A stretch of DNA of 63,718 nucleotides from Mycoemilia scoparia (GCA_027575805.1 JANBPU010000091.1:1-63718), one strand, 5' to 3'; numbered from the stretch's first letter, positions 21,539 to 33,508 are shown. Numbers and translations: made by a program. The notes: generated by a model from the sequence alone, not told the origin.

Positions 21539-22739
21539 CTACTCCAACTTTCTATTCCATGTTGAACGAGGTATCATGACAGATGAGCCATTGCCTGAAC
21601 TAATGTTGGTCGCACCCATATCACCATTATTTCCATTGTCCATAAATTCATTCTGGTATATCCCGTTACTATTGCCCTGCCCGCTTCTACCAAAGATCCC
21701 ACGAACAAGAGACTGAAACAGATTTTCACGTCGCTTTTGATTTGGTGCTGATTTATCTACAAAATCAAAAAGAAGCAAGCCAATATCGACAATAAATTAT
21801 CACAAACTTATAGTTGCTGGCACATAAAAAATCGGCAAAAATAAAAAATAAAGTCTCAAAGTTTTCCAACAACTTACCAGACTCTGGGAGAAACGTCTCA
21901 GTAGTGCTAATGGAGACAAAGTAGCTGAATGGAACAGTCCAAACGCAAAGACCCATAAAGGACACGACTTCAGAAAAGGTGAATTGATAATGATTGTCCA
22001 TAAAATAAAAGAACCACATAAAATGGTGTAGTCCAATTGCGACGCAGCTTCCAATGAACGGAAAGCTATAAAGTCTTATAAACGGAAACGTCCTTGCGTT
22101 TAGGTTATAAACGCCATGACATATCAAGGAAACAAATGTCTGCAACAGTGGTAATCTGTCGAATATCGTAAGGGCGACATGAAATACCACAATGATCTAA
22201 AACATAATATAACATATATAATAAATGTCAAGCTAAAGCAAAATCCGGTTTAATTATATTTTAAGGAATTAAATGAAGAGTTATACAAAGTCATAGCATC
22301 CATATCATCGTTATAACCCTTATATACAATGAATTCGTATGGGCTTACCAACGATAAAGATTGTATAACCCTTTTGGCCAAACGGGGATGCTCTTCAACC
22401 CATTCAGATATATAAAGCAGGCCGCATCCTGATTATAATGAATTCATATATGAATAGCAAAAAACAGACAGTGTGAGTTATTACATCATACTATGGTTAC
22501 TAATTGCCCCCATCGCTCCTACCCAAGTGTTTCTGAAAATTAGTATTTATCCAACAGCACGTGGTTATAATGGCTTTTGAATTTGTAAGGGTGCCACGTT
22601 AAATATATCAATAAAGTACCCATGTACAAGGCTCAAGTAGTAAGCATAATATCGAGATCACCTTACCAATGCAAATGATAAGGAGTAATGTTCCCAAGAC
22701 AGTCCCGAGTACACTCAGTAGATACATAACACCAGCCAT
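21539..22739 (-). CDS. SVP26: SVP26/TEX261 ER-Golgi cargo adaptor, four exons
   Basis: Exons in transcription order: 22667-22739, 22349-22428, 21878-22196 and 21539-21756. Donors are GTAAGG, GTAAGC and GTAAGT; acceptors are CAG, TAG and TAG. The total is 690 nt, 229 aa. It begins MAGVMYLLSVLG. TEX261/Erv26 landmarks appear in order: 'GLLYISEWVEEHPRLAKR', 'TFPFIRLYS', 'SCVAIGLHHFMWFFYFMD', 'FTFSEVVSFMGLCVWTVPF' and 'SYFVSISTTETFLP', with four hydrophobic segments. Yeast Svp26 (Erv26) packs type II membrane glycosyltransferases and alkaline phosphatase into COPII vesicles. The cytosolic tail (KRRENLFQSLVRGIFGRSG, then a Gly/Asn/Ser-rich end) is longer than usual. The longest single open frame starts in exon 3 and misses the first two exons. 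Confidence 0.93.
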
Positions 22740-23233
22740 GCTTAAGGAATTGAACTGTAATAAGGCCTTTGTTACTTAAATAACTATCTTGACTGTACAC
22801 GCGTACACACGCTCATATGTTGAAATATATGCAACTCTTTTGTCTGGTAAATTAAATATATGTTGACTGGAAAATCACAAAAATGGATATTCGGGAAATT
22901 AGCAAGTAGTTATGGGGATAAAGAAGGTTCTAAATCTTAAAACAATCTCATATTTTGTAGCTACTGATGTTTCCGAGTAATTGTTCGAATCAAGTACTTT
23001 GTGTGCAGGTGTGATAATTGCCTTGGTTCCAATTAGATTTGGGCCCTAACAATAAGTTAGAGTAGTCGAAGGCGATATGATGCAAGTCTTCTTTGCTCAT
23101 ATAATTAAACGAAACCCATCTCTAATGCTGTTACTGCTTTCGATATCCGAAACTGGACTGAAACATGCCAGTGCGCCAACATAAATATCCTGCAATATAA
23201 AAAAGTGTTGATCCTGCTACTTTACATTCTGAA

Positions 23234-23340
23234 TATGGATCATAGTATTTGGAGGGTTACCTTTTGGTGGCCAACGACTATAGGGGCAATTATAGCCAAA
23301 CTAGTGATCACCTTTTATTAGTTTGCAGTTTCTTTCTTTT
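23234..23340 (+). mobile_element. Element A copy 3 (decayed)
   Basis: TATGGATCATAGTATTTGGA followed by GGTGGCCAACGACTATAGGG. The right terminal repeat is largely lost, so the right end is approximate. Confidence 0.75.
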
Positions 23341-24505
23341 TATAAACAGACAATCATCAAATACCCAGCACAGGTTTCAAGTGAATTAATCCCAACAAAA
23401 ATTACAGGAATAAAAATAAAAATGAATTTATCACAACATTGATTAGTTTGGTCGCTATCTAGCTAGTCGCCAATTTCACCATTATTGCAACACTATGACT
23501 TGAAAATCACAAGTATCTCTTACGTCCATCAATCCATACATTGACCACATAGATCATCCTCAATGCCCAACGCATCCAGCATGCCCAACCAAATAAAATA
23601 TACAAAAAGAACAAAGGGAGTTTTAATTAATATTCCAGGATGTCATGGCGACTAAAACACCATTGTCCAATTATTTCAGTCCAACCACACACACATATAC
23701 ATAATCCTTTGGATTATCAGTTATCTACCAATATTCAATAACCCAATAGTCTGCTACATAAATCATCTCTAAAACTATATAATTCCTAATTTTTTCTCTA
23801 TCCCATTTTAAGGAGGCTAAGTTGCCCCACAAAAACACATGATATACAGCCACCATTCTTGGTATCTCTAGTATTACCAGTTTGCTAGATTTTGGGGGAT
23901 GGGGAAACCACAACTCAACAGAGGGTTAAGATTATCCGAAAGGTAATTCTACTGCTACATTATACAGAAGGCAGCATTCCAAAGAAACGATTGTACAAAT
24001 AGATAATAACAAGGCAAATTCTGTTGTTCATCTGAGCATGTGTGTATATACGCATGTAGTTTGACTAGTAAAATTCTATATAGAAAATTTATTGGACAAA
24101 GATTCCAGCTCAAAATGTATGGTTGTTTTTATGACTATTGGCTGCGCAAAAACCAAATTTCCAGGTTGATGATTTGCATCCGAGAACCACCCACCCATTT
24201 TCTTCCAAACGATAGTGTTAGTTGGGTTTGACAATGATGTATGTATGGGCAGCACTGGTGGAAGAAACAATAGCTGGTTGGTAAGTCTAAAATAAACAAC
24301 CACTACCCCCTCCTACTACTGTCATCACAAACTCCACCCATTCATCCACGGACCGAACCTCTAACTGTCTACTATTCGTAGCAAGTAGCGCAATTTTTCC
24401 TAATAGAAAAAAAACAACTCGGCCTTTGGTTTGACATAATTTTGCTGACTTCAGTATTATATACCATTGCTGTGTACAGTCTGCAAAAGTGAACTAGTCA
24501 ATATG

Positions 24506-24528
24506 AGTGTGTGTGTGTGTGTGTGTGT
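24506..24528. repeat. (GT)n microsatellite
   Basis: About 11 uninterrupted GT units in the gene-poor 23-27 kb stretch, about 100 bp 5' of element A copy 4. Confidence 0.95.
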
Positions 24529-24631
24529 AGTGTAGTGAGAAAGGAAAAGGAGTGATATGTACAACATCGGAGCTTTGTAGCATTCATGTCCGACCTTCAT
24601 TTTCTTGGAATCGTGGATTGTGGTTTACTAT

Positions 24632-24747
24632 CTGGATCATAATTTTTGAAGGGCGAATTTTGGTGACCAGTGATTATTGGGGAATCACAGCCAAATGGAT
24701 GTCCAGTTTTACTAGTAAACTTTCACCCTTCAAAAATTATTACCCAT
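24632..24747 (+). mobile_element. Element A copy 4 (subfamily 2, near-intact)
   Basis: Starts TGGATCATAATTTTTGAAGG and ends CACCCTTCAAAAATTATTAC. By eye it differs from copy 14 (50390-50507) at only about four positions over 116 bp, which points to recent spread. Confidence 0.92.
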
Positions 24748-25376
24748 CTGGCACTGGTTGACTCATATCTCTCTCTCTCTGATCATGTTCAAGCGTTTGT
24801 GGTTAATCGATTGATCAGGAACATACAGAGAGACATTGTTAGCTGTAAATGAAAGTGCGGTCTTAGTGTTAATAGTAGGGGCAGTTCAGGTACACGATCC
24901 TTGCTATTGCATGCTGCGTCAACTCCTCGTCGGAGCTGTGACAATTTATGTATTCGTCCTTTGAACACGCACACATGCTGTTGCATCGCTGGCCCTTTTT
25001 ATTCATAAATTGTGGCAGGTGCGCCGTTTTCCTTTGTATTCCAAATATTGATTAGATGGCTGCTAGGCCATTGGTTGATTGCGTGTAGCTGCAAACAATA
25101 AAATGCCAGGTTTTTTGTCACCGGTCTTTTGATTGATAAGCATTTGGTCATAGTACCTCTCGGAATTCGTAGACTCGGTCATGGGAGCAACAACAAGAGC
25201 TTCTATTTCCACTTCCTTCTAGCAGCTGATACTGCTGCTAGCAGTGGTTGTGGCACTGCAAACATGAATGATCTGTTGAAGCCGTTGGCTCGGCACAAGA
25301 AGCAAATTGGGATGCAGCCGACACTTGGTTGGACATTAGCCACAAACATGCAATAGACGGAAGCTGGGTAATGCAC

Positions 25377-25386
25377 CTATAAAAGG
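25377..25386 (+). promoter_or_regulatory. Candidate TATA box
   Basis: CCTATAAAAGGCCC is a strong match to a TATA element, but it lies 1.6 kb upstream of the ATPase start and no long open frame follows it. It might drive a non-coding transcript or a distal ATPase promoter. Confidence 0.3.
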
Positions 25387-26989
25387 CCCCAAAGTCTACG
25401 AGAGGCTGTGGCTGAAATTCTACGCTCCTGGCCCAGGCTACAGTCGTTGCTTCGGGCGGTTAGTGGTTGGAAAGAGCCCACACAAGTAATAATGTTTGTG
25501 GTGCTGGTGGTGCAGATATAACGCAGCCAGCTTCAGTAAGAGGCATTGCAGCCAGCCACTCCCAGGCCCTGGGGATGACTTTTGGGGATGACATAGTTGA
25601 GCCGCACCAGCAGCAATCCAGAAGTCGATGATGGATCCGATCAAGGGCTGTGCGAGACATTCCTTTATTTGTCCTGGAACCAAACCTGATTCGAGGGCTG
25701 CAACAAGTGCTATTTGTGAGCTCAGATGATCGCCATGGCTAAATGCAGGGTAAACTACATAGCGCTACAAGCTGAACCACTAGGCGCTGGCATTGTGGTT
25801 GCGGTGCTTGCTGCTGCCGGGCAGCCATATTGCTTGTGATGCCACAGTGAAAGCGTCTGACAGCCACGCATGCCAAATCCTATTGGAAGGTTTCAGGATA
25901 AAGCCTTAGTCTATTTGTGCTGTGCTTCTCCTTCTCCACACAGCCTGTGCGCACAAGAGAGAGAACTCCTTTGCAACAGCCTATGTTCAAGCATTGGCTA
26001 TGCGCTGCTCTCTAGCAAGACCTACGCTATATGTGGCTTGCCATTCATTTCGCTCACAATTCCATGGTGTCCTTTCGAAACATATATAACTAGCATTGCC
26101 TTCCTTTCTCCATCGTATCTCAATCATCCTCGCATTGCCGTAAAGTCTCATTATCTTTTCTTTACACTACTGTCCTTCCCGGCTTGCATTTTCACATCTG
26201 CTGGGTTCCTCGGGTATTTACTTTTTATTTGCTAAAGTCCGTCCTGATTTGACTTTGCTCTGGGCTCCTGCACTAGTATCCCTCTTTGTTACATCCCGCT
26301 CTCTTGGTGCCCTTGGCTAGCCTGGCTGTTGCTACTTGTTCTATACATTGTATATACAGCAGACTTTCCTCCCCGTCCTGAAACATTTAGACACTTCTCT
26401 CTTTCATCTCATACCACATCTGCACAAAAGATTCCGCCCTATACTCAATCGTCATTGTCATCACGCCCTGACTTCTCTCTGCGTAGCCGGGTTCTGCCAT
26501 ACACACACACATATAAGCCATTAGATCAATATCCATCCATACAAACAGCAGCACCTCTTGCTTGCTGACACCAAAACTGCGCTTGATTCCTTTGTTTTCG
26601 TCTTTCTACAATTCTGTGCTTTTCGATCGCAACAAGTAAGTATTGTAGTATAGGAGACCTGTGGTGCTCTATACTCAAACCCCATCGCAACAATGCCAGC
26701 TTTTGTCCTTTCAATGAACGCATTATGCAAAGGATCTAATTGTCAAATGATCAAGTGCCTTTCGTTCATTCTACTGCTGGAATGGATTGAACCGCCATTG
26801 TGCAAATCCCCAACTCCTCTATTCTGGGACCCAAAATTCCATGCTGTTGCCCAGCCCTGGATGCGTGCATGTCTCTCCCCCTACTGTCGTTTCAACAGTC
26901 TCCCACACACATGTATTATGCCATTGTCAATCATCAAATACTGACTATATTGCGTTATATCAAAAACTTGGCCATAGGCACAACATATC

Positions 26990-29900
26990 ATGATTATCCC
27001 CAAGACCACCGCTGCTCTTGGGTTGGCTGCTGCCTTGGTTGCCATTGGCTTGCCCCCAGCCAGCGCAAACAATAACTGGAGTACTGGTAAGTGCCTCTTC
27101 TTCGGTCTCTCTCTCTCTCTCGTCCGCCCTTTCTCACTGCCAGCCTTCCCCTGTCCTGGTGTCAATCATGACGAAGGCGCGGAACTTTATCCTCGCTTGG
27201 ACGAATGGAAGCGCTGGATGACCCAGCCATTGATTGGTCCTTCTCCCTCGTAAAATAAAAAATTGACCACAAGTTCCTGATAGCTTATACCTAATTTTTG
27301 TTGTTCTCTGCCCAATGGATTGTAGTAAACCAGGTCGACGAAAAGGGAAATGCCTGCCCTCTCTCTGACAAGTCCGACGTTGTTTGCCCCGCCGTCTGTG
27401 TTACTCAGCTTTCGGACTGCCCCCAGTCCCTCGCCCCCTCATGCCCCAATGGCCAAGAGTTTTGTGCTGACGGCCAATGCCACGACGAGTGTACTGATGA
27501 TATTCAGGCCAAAAACCCTTGCCATTGCCAGCGCTCGGGCAAGAAGCTTCCCGATCATGCCGCCGACCTCGTCCCTTGCATGTCCATCGCCAACGTCACG
27601 ATCAACAACTACAAGTCTTGGGAGAAGGAGTCCCAGACCTATGCTGCCTGTGCTGCTGAGGCCGATATCTCCAATGCTGGCGATATGGGTGTTTGGGGTT
27701 CTGACTGGGACAGCTCCATGATCTGGGCTCAGTGCCCAAAGGCTCCACAAAAGATGTACACTTTTGACGAACCAATGTGGATTGCTGTCTTTTCGATCTT
27801 TGGTGCCGTTGCCTTCTTTTCTTTTGCATGGACTCTTCTCAAGTTTTTCTTGGAGCGCGAGGTTCGTGCCTACTACTGGCGCCAGAGGAGAGCTACCTCT
27901 TCGGGCTCCGACTCTGGAAGCGGGCGTGGTGGTGCTGTTGCCGCCAAGCTCAAGAATCTCGATGGCGATAGCGATAGCGAAAAGTCTCACCTCGCCCTCG
28001 ATCTTGTCAAGAATGGTGCTGCAAGCGACTCTGGCTCCTCTAATACCCCACAAGAAAACATCTTCGATACCGATGATGTCCAGCTCCGTGGCTACCGCAA
28101 CCACTTCTTTGGCACCTTCCTGTGCATTGTCTTCTGGCTCTTCTCTTTATTCTGGCTCTGCTACATGGCTGTTCTTACTGCCGACTTCTATGGAAAGCTT
28201 CCTGCCCCCAACCACTACGAATTCTCTCTATCTCATGAAGACAGCACCCTGGGCAAGCAGACCTTCATCGTCATGTGGGTCATCGCTGTTGTTTGGTTTG
28301 TATGCCTCAATGTCTACAGCAACCGCCTTCGCAACTTCATGCGCATCCAGACTCTTCCCGCCGATGGCCACTATGTTCGTGTTGAACGCAGAGTTGAGGC
28401 CGAGATCATGCTGGAGGAAAAGAACATGGTTCTTGATGCTGTTCGTCGCTGTGAGGACTTTATGCGCTGGTTTACTGGCTGGACCATGCATCTTACCACC
28501 TGTCCCTTGAAGAAGACTGGTCAGGGTCGTCTCTACTTCACTTACCAGTGCACTCGCTATGTCTACGACGAATCGACTAACCAATTCGACCCCTACTTCT
28601 TCAATCTTGGTTCCAAGAATGCTGAAATTCTCAGCCAGGCTGACGGTCTAACCGGTGAAGAGGCACTCCTACGTGCCGAGCTTGTTGGCCCCAACTTCAT
28701 TGAGGTCAACGTCCCAAGCATCCCCATGGCCTTTGCACTTGAATTCATGTCCTTCTTCTACCTTTACCAGTCTCTCATCCTCTGGCTGTTCTACTATGAT
28801 GCCTACTATCAAGTCGGTCTTGTCGACACGGCTGTCATTCTTATCTCTGCCTTCATCAAAGTTGTCATCCGCATCATCTCTGAGCGCAGAGTCAAACGCA
28901 TGGCTGAGCACGATGACCAGATTGAGGTTTTGCGTGATGGTGAATGGGTAAAGAAGAGCACCCGCACTTTGGTTCCTGGTGATGTCATTACCATTGAAAA
29001 GGGAATGCACATGTCCTGTGATGCCACCATCCTTTCAGGAAACATTGTTGTTGATGAGTCTTCTTTGACTGGCGAAGCTCTACCAATCCGCAAGTTCCCA
29101 GTGCGCATGGACCAGGGTAACTATGATCGCGAGGGGTCTGGAAAGGTCAACACTCTTTTCAGTGGTACTACCATCTCACAAGTCAGTGCCACTCCACAAG
29201 TAACCGGCGATCTTTTGGCCAATGATCGTGTCATTGCTATTGTACAGCTCACTGGTACCTCTACCGATAAGGGCAAGCTCATCCAGAAGATTCTGTTCCC
29301 CGCACCCGTCTCCTTCATTTTCAACGAGCAGCTCAAGGTCGTCATTATCATCCTCATGTGTTACGCTCTCATTATCATGGGTCTTGCTAGCTTCTTCTAT
29401 GCCAACGATCCTGTTGCCACCTGGTTCTACGGTATGTTCTGCGTCTGCCAGCTTCTCAGTCCTCTCCTCCCTGCTGCATTGGTCATGGGTCAGTCGCTTG
29501 CCACATGGAGACTTCGCCACAAGAAGATCTACTGTGTTGACCCACCACGCATCACCATTGCTGGTAAGGTTCAGATCTTCTGCTTCGACAAGACTGGTAC
29601 TCTTACCAAGGAAGGTCTTGAGTTCTTTGGTGGTCAACCCATTGTCCCTGATGACAGTTCCAAGGACGTTTCTGCTACCAAGTTCGAGGCCCACACTGAG
29701 GATTACAAAGAGCTGAACAAGCTTATGCGTATGGCCATCGGTGGCTGTCACGCAGTTACTGATTTGAATGGACAGCTTATTGGTAACCCAGTCGATATTG
29801 AGCAGTTCCGTGCTACTGGATGGACTATCAGTGACGATGCCGGTGAATATGTTGACACTCTTGTTCCTTCTGAGGACTCCCCTGATTCCTCTCCCATCCA

Positions 29901-31584
29901 TGTCATCAAGCGCTTCGAATTCGTCCATGCTCGTATGTCCATGTCCGCTGCTATCCTCGACCCCACCACTGGCCATGTCCACATCTTCGTCAAGGGCTCC
30001 TTCGAAAAGGTCCGTGAGTTGGCTGATCCCAACTCTGCTCCTGCTGACTACGACCAGGCTACTAGCAAGTTGGCGCGCGAGGGATGCTACGTCTTGGCTC
30101 TTGCTCACCGTGATCTTGGCGCTATTGATCCTCTTACCATCCGTGAATGGTCTCGTGATGAATTGGAAAAGGATTGCTCTATGCTTGGCTTGCTCGTGTT
30201 CAAGAATAAACTTAAGCCCGATACCACTGAAGCCATTGGTGAGCTCAAGTCCGGTGATACCCGCACTGTTATGATCACTGGTGATACTGCTCTTACTGGT
30301 GCATACATTGCTAGACAATGTGGTATGGTTCCTGAGGGCAATCGTGTATTGCTTGCTGATGTTAACAAGAAAACCAACGAGATTGAGTGGACCGATGTTG
30401 ACTCTCAAGAAGTTGTCGAAGATGTTCATTCCGAGCTGACTAGTATTGGTGAGGATGGCTGGCCAAATGTCGAACTTGCCATGACTGGAAAGGCCTTCAA
30501 CCGTCTTGACGAAATGGGCGTCCTTCCTGATATCCTCCTCAATACCCGTGTGTTTGCTCGTATGACTCCTAATGACAAGGTCCGTTGTGTTCAGCTCCAC
30601 ATGGCCATAGGCATTACGGCTATGTGTGGTGACGGTGGTAATGATTGTGGTGCTCTTCGTGCTTCTCATGCTGGTCTCGCTCTCTCTGATGCTGAAGCTT
30701 CTATTGTATCTCCATTCAGCTCTTCCAACCGCTCTGTTATGTCTTGTGTCGAACTCATCCGTCAAGGTCGTGCTGGTCTTGCCACATCCTTCGCTGGATA
30801 CAAGTACATGATCCTTTATGGCCAGACCATGGCAATGCTTAAGGTCAACACCTTCTACTTTGCAATTTCCGTCTCTCAACCACTATGGATTTTCATTGAT
30901 GCCCTCATCACTGTCGGCGTATCTGCTGCTATTGCATTCTCTCCACCAGCAAAGAAGCTTGCTGCCTATCGTCCTACTGCTCGTATCCTTGGACCCCAGA
31001 CCCTTTCATCCACAATTGGGCTTGTCCTAATCAACTGGATCTATGTTATTGGCGGGTGGTTCTGGCTCTTCTCACAACACTGGTACCGCTGCAACCAATT
31101 CGATTCTAGTGAAGTCGATTTGACTAAATGGTGGCTTCTTGGTGACAACTTCGAGGCTCAAACTCTTGCCTTCATTTGCTTGTTCCAGTTTGTCAACAAT
31201 GGTTTCGTTTACAACTTTGGCCACTACTACCGTCGCATATTCTTCCGCAACTATGTTCTCATCACCATCTGGGCGGCCTTTGTTGTCATCGTCTCTATTG
31301 CATTGCTTGCTCCTCCTAACAGACTTGGTTGCTGGATGCGTCTAAACTGTGGTGATCCCGATGCCCTCAAAGGCCTTGGCTACTCAGTGCCTGTTACTGT
31401 TGAAAAATACAACAATCCACTCGGTCACAATGTTATGCCAACTGACGCCCGTTGGAAGTTGTGGGGATACTGCATTGGCAATGTCATCACTGGTATTCTT
31501 TGGGAACTCGTTATCGTTCTTTACCCAGTAAGAAACTGGCTCAGAAATAAGCGTCCCCTTCATCGTCTTAAGCTCAAGTTATAA
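26990..31584 (+). CDS. P5-like P-type ATPase with signal peptide and Cys-rich ectodomain
   Basis: Two exons: 26990-27086 and 27326-31584 (donor ACTG|GTAAGT, acceptor TTGTAG), giving 1451 aa. Exon 1 encodes a signal peptide (MIIPKTTAALGLAAALVAIG...PASA). It is followed by about 140 residues with 13 Cys and an NVT glycosylation sequon before the first TM segment. P-type landmarks: 'DESSLTGEALP' near 610, the phosphorylation motif 'CFDKTGTLT' with Asp at about 787, 'MITGDTALT', 'CGDGGNDCGALR' near 1131, and about ten further TM segments. The M4 sequence 'SPLLPAALVMGQ' and 'KKIYCVDPPRI' place it near the P5B group (consensus PPALP), whose known members move polyamines, but the motif is altered. 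The substrate is unknown. It probably sits in an endomembrane or the plasma membrane, with the Cys-rich domain outside the cytosol. Codons strongly prefer C- and G-ending forms, unlike neighbouring genes, which suggests high expression. Confidence 0.88.
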
Positions 31585-31857
31585 AATGACTTTCCTTTTT
31601 TCATCGATTGTTTATATTTCGTCTAATCCCTCTATAGTTAAAAAACAACATTTTTATTTCATTTATCAGTTTTGGTTTTTTATTTAACATTTAACATTTT
31701 GTTGCACAGGACTTTCAATACAAGCCATCATGCATATATCTAACTCGCTATGAATCTACGTTGAAAGACAAAGCAGCAGTAGTGTTGCTTCAAAGGAGGT
31801 TTAGAATCATGGCGCAATTTAATATCATCAACTTTAATAACCAAATTCCTTAAAATA

Positions 31858-31959
31858 TAAGTAGTTATTTTTGAAGGGCCATAGAGTCACTCATTTGACT
31901 GTGATTGTCCCTATAATCGTTGGCCACCAAAAGATACCCTTCAAAAATTATGATCCATA
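31858..31959 (-). mobile_element. Element A copy 5 (inverted orientation)
   Basis: GTAGTTATTTTTGAAGGGCC at the left and CCCTTCAAAAATTATGATCC at the right. The core reads ACTGTGATTGTCCCTATAAT, the complement of the usual core. It directly abuts element B copy 1. Confidence 0.88.
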
Positions 31960-32125
31960 TTTTTTTTGAAGTAAATGATAAGATTTCGCTTGGAATCGAA
32001 TCCATGGTAGGCAGAAATGGACCCTCATCATATTTTGGCCCAAACATTAGCCATTTCAAATACAACTCCCGGGAAACCCATTTGGCCAAAAACCTTGTGA
32101 TCTTTGGCCAAATCTATAAAGTATA
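31960..32125 (-). repeat. Element B copy 1
   Basis: Read on the minus strand it contains GATCACAAGGTTTTTGGCC, then CAAATGGGTTTCCCGGGAG and GGGCCAAAATATGATGAGGG, followed by CCATTTCTGCCTACC. The same blocks occur in order at about 33.0, 34.8 and 36.9 kb. Confidence 0.75.
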
Positions 32126-32323
32126 ACTTAAAAATTACATCTAATTGTTACTCACCAAAGTATACTTATAAGACTATATATAGTAGTTTCAACCAAGACT
32201 CTGTAGGTCAGCATTAGATATTATTTTTATATAGTGGTTTTTATATAGCAACCAAAAAAATCAATACTAGCTATGACTATCTATATTTTGTATAAAAATA
32301 GTAAGTTGCGATTTGCTCCATGA

Positions 32324-32764
32324 CTATGGTACCACTTTAATACCAATAGACCCGGCAGAAGCAATGACAGCTTTGCAAATACTTTGGAGGTCTAAATGTG
32401 AGAGATGATCATCTTTTTGTTTGATGCAGGCAATTTCGTAGATGTGTTTTAACGACAGCGATCCAAGTGTTTCTTTCCCAGTTTTTCCAGATCCCTTTTT
32501 AATTCCTGTGGCGTTTTTCAATAGCCAGCTAGTCGGTGGTGATTTGGTGACAAATGTAAACTTGCGATCTGGAGTTATAGTAATAACAGTGGGAATAGGT
32601 ATTTCTGGAAGTAAATGTTTTGTGCGATCGTTAAATTGCTTACAGAAATCCATTGACTTTACACCGCGCTGACCAAGTGCTGGACCTACTGGGGGCGATG
32701 GTGTAGCCTTTCCTGAGGGTACTACAAGTTTGAGTATTGAGGCAGCTGATCCCTTTTTCGACAT
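32324..32764 (-). CDS. MRPL19: Mitochondrial ribosomal protein uL11m
   Basis: 146 aa, intronless, with the uL11 fold throughout. The N-terminal domain has 'PSPPVGPALGQRGVKSMDFC' (residues about 23-42, the conserved PPVGPALGxxG loop), followed by 'TVITITPDRKFTFVTKSPPT' and 'ATGIKKGSGKTGKE'. The C-terminal RNA-binding domain has 'LSLKHIYEIACIKQKDD' and ends 'IASAGSIGIKVVP'. uL11 binds the GTPase-associated centre of large-subunit rRNA. The mitochondrial or bacterial-type sequence separates it from cytosolic uL11. There is no obvious cleavable presequence, which is usual for this protein. The gene symbol is that of the yeast counterpart. Confidence 0.95.
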   Translation of the reverse strand: MSKKGSAASILKLVVPSGKATPSPPVGPALGQRGVKSMDFCKQFNDRTKHLLPEIPIPTVITITPDRKFTFVTKSPPTSWLLKNATGIKKGSGKTGKETLGSLSLKHIYEIACIKQKDDHLSHLDLQSICKAVIASAGSIGIKVVP

Positions 32765-32938
32765 AATGTATCTTATATATATATATATGTGTGTGGAGGC
32801 GCTTGGTTATTTTGGTTTATAAATGTTAAGATATTAAGCCATTGATAGTAAACAGCACCAGTAGCAATAGTGTGGAAATAAAAGATCAGTCAGTAAGTAT
32901 TATGGGATAATATTAATAAATAATATAAAACACTAAAA

Positions 32939-33006
32939 TATGGATCATAATTCTTGAAGGGTACCTTTTAGTGGCCAACGATTAAAGAGGCAATTACAGC
33001 CAAATG
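32939..33006 (+). mobile_element. Element A copy 6 (3' truncated)
   Basis: TATGGATCATAATTCTTGAA, then GTGGCCAACGATTAAAGAGG up to CAGCCAAATGG. At that point the sequence switches directly to element B, and the right half of A is missing. Confidence 0.85.
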
Positions 33007-33110
33007 GTCAAAATTTAGAAGACCTAAGACAAAATGGGTCCTCATGAATTATATATAAAAAGGCCCATGTTCTTGGGCTAAACTCTGATGACCTACTTTT
33101 ACCTAATCCA
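33003..33110 (+). repeat. Element B copy 2
   Basis: ATGGTCAAAATTTAGAAGAC, then GACAAAATGGGTCCTCATGA and GATGACCTACTTTTACCTA. It is the most divergent of the four B copies and begins at the breakpoint inside element A copy 6. Confidence 0.6.
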
Positions 33111-33508
33111 TTCCTTAACACTAATAAAATTTCACTATATATTTATACTAGGTTATATAAATAGTTTAATTCATGATTATGAGTCTTTAGGGGAATTATC
33201 ATTTAAAAGTAAATTTATTCAATACAACCAATTTCTTTTATTTTTATCGTTTATAATGTATTTGTGTGTGAAATATTGGGTAATACATTAAAATGCAAAA
33301 CCCATAATTCTGCTTTTTTGCGACCAATTTTTGGTGACAGAAAAAATATATGCCATAAAAAACTACTTCAGTATCTTTGTTACTCTCATTACTATAAACA
33401 GAACCTGTCATCATTATCAAACTATTATCATTATTATTTATACTCTTATTAATATTTTGAATTAGACTTTATAAATTCATTAGAAAAGGCGTTACCAATT
33501 AAGCAACC

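Larger units (their letters stand above)
22740..26989. other. 4.2-kb stretch without a supported gene
   Basis: Two element A copies (about 23234-23340 and 24632-24747) and a (GT)n tract (24506-24528) are present. From about 24.9 kb the base composition becomes richer in G+C than other spacers. A good TATA box (CCTATAAAAGGCCC) sits at about 25377, but no long open frame follows. The part from about 26.2 kb is C/T-rich and probably includes the promoter and 5' leader of the ATPase. A GTAAGT-like donor at about 26636 could begin an intron in that leader. Open frames of 60-120 codons here show no domains. Confidence 0.5.
31585..32323. other. Convergent spacer carrying element A copy 5 and element B copy 1
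   Basis: This lies between the ATPase stop and the uL11m stop. Apart from the A/B composite it is AT-rich. A 74-codon minus-strand open frame (31865-32089) is formed entirely by the repeats and is not called as a gene. Confidence 0.6.
32765..33508. other. Divergent spacer (uL11m / CBP3) with A/B composite
   Basis: This holds both upstream regions, plus truncated element A copy 6 and element B copy 2. Short open frames at 33088-33452 are A/T-driven and are not called. Confidence 0.55.

Noticed and set aside
22965..23025. tRNA-like B box (TTGTTCGAATCAAG)
   Set aside because: No A box, acceptor stem or cloverleaf can be drawn around it.
29176..30879. 567-codon open frame on the minus strand
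   Set aside because: It lies entirely opposite the ATPase catalytic core, which has unmistakable motifs. The strong codon bias of the ATPase removes antisense stops. No domain is recognisable.
31865..32089. 74-codon minus-strand frame as a gene
   Set aside because: It is made wholly of element A and element B sequence; kept only as a clue to the origin of B.
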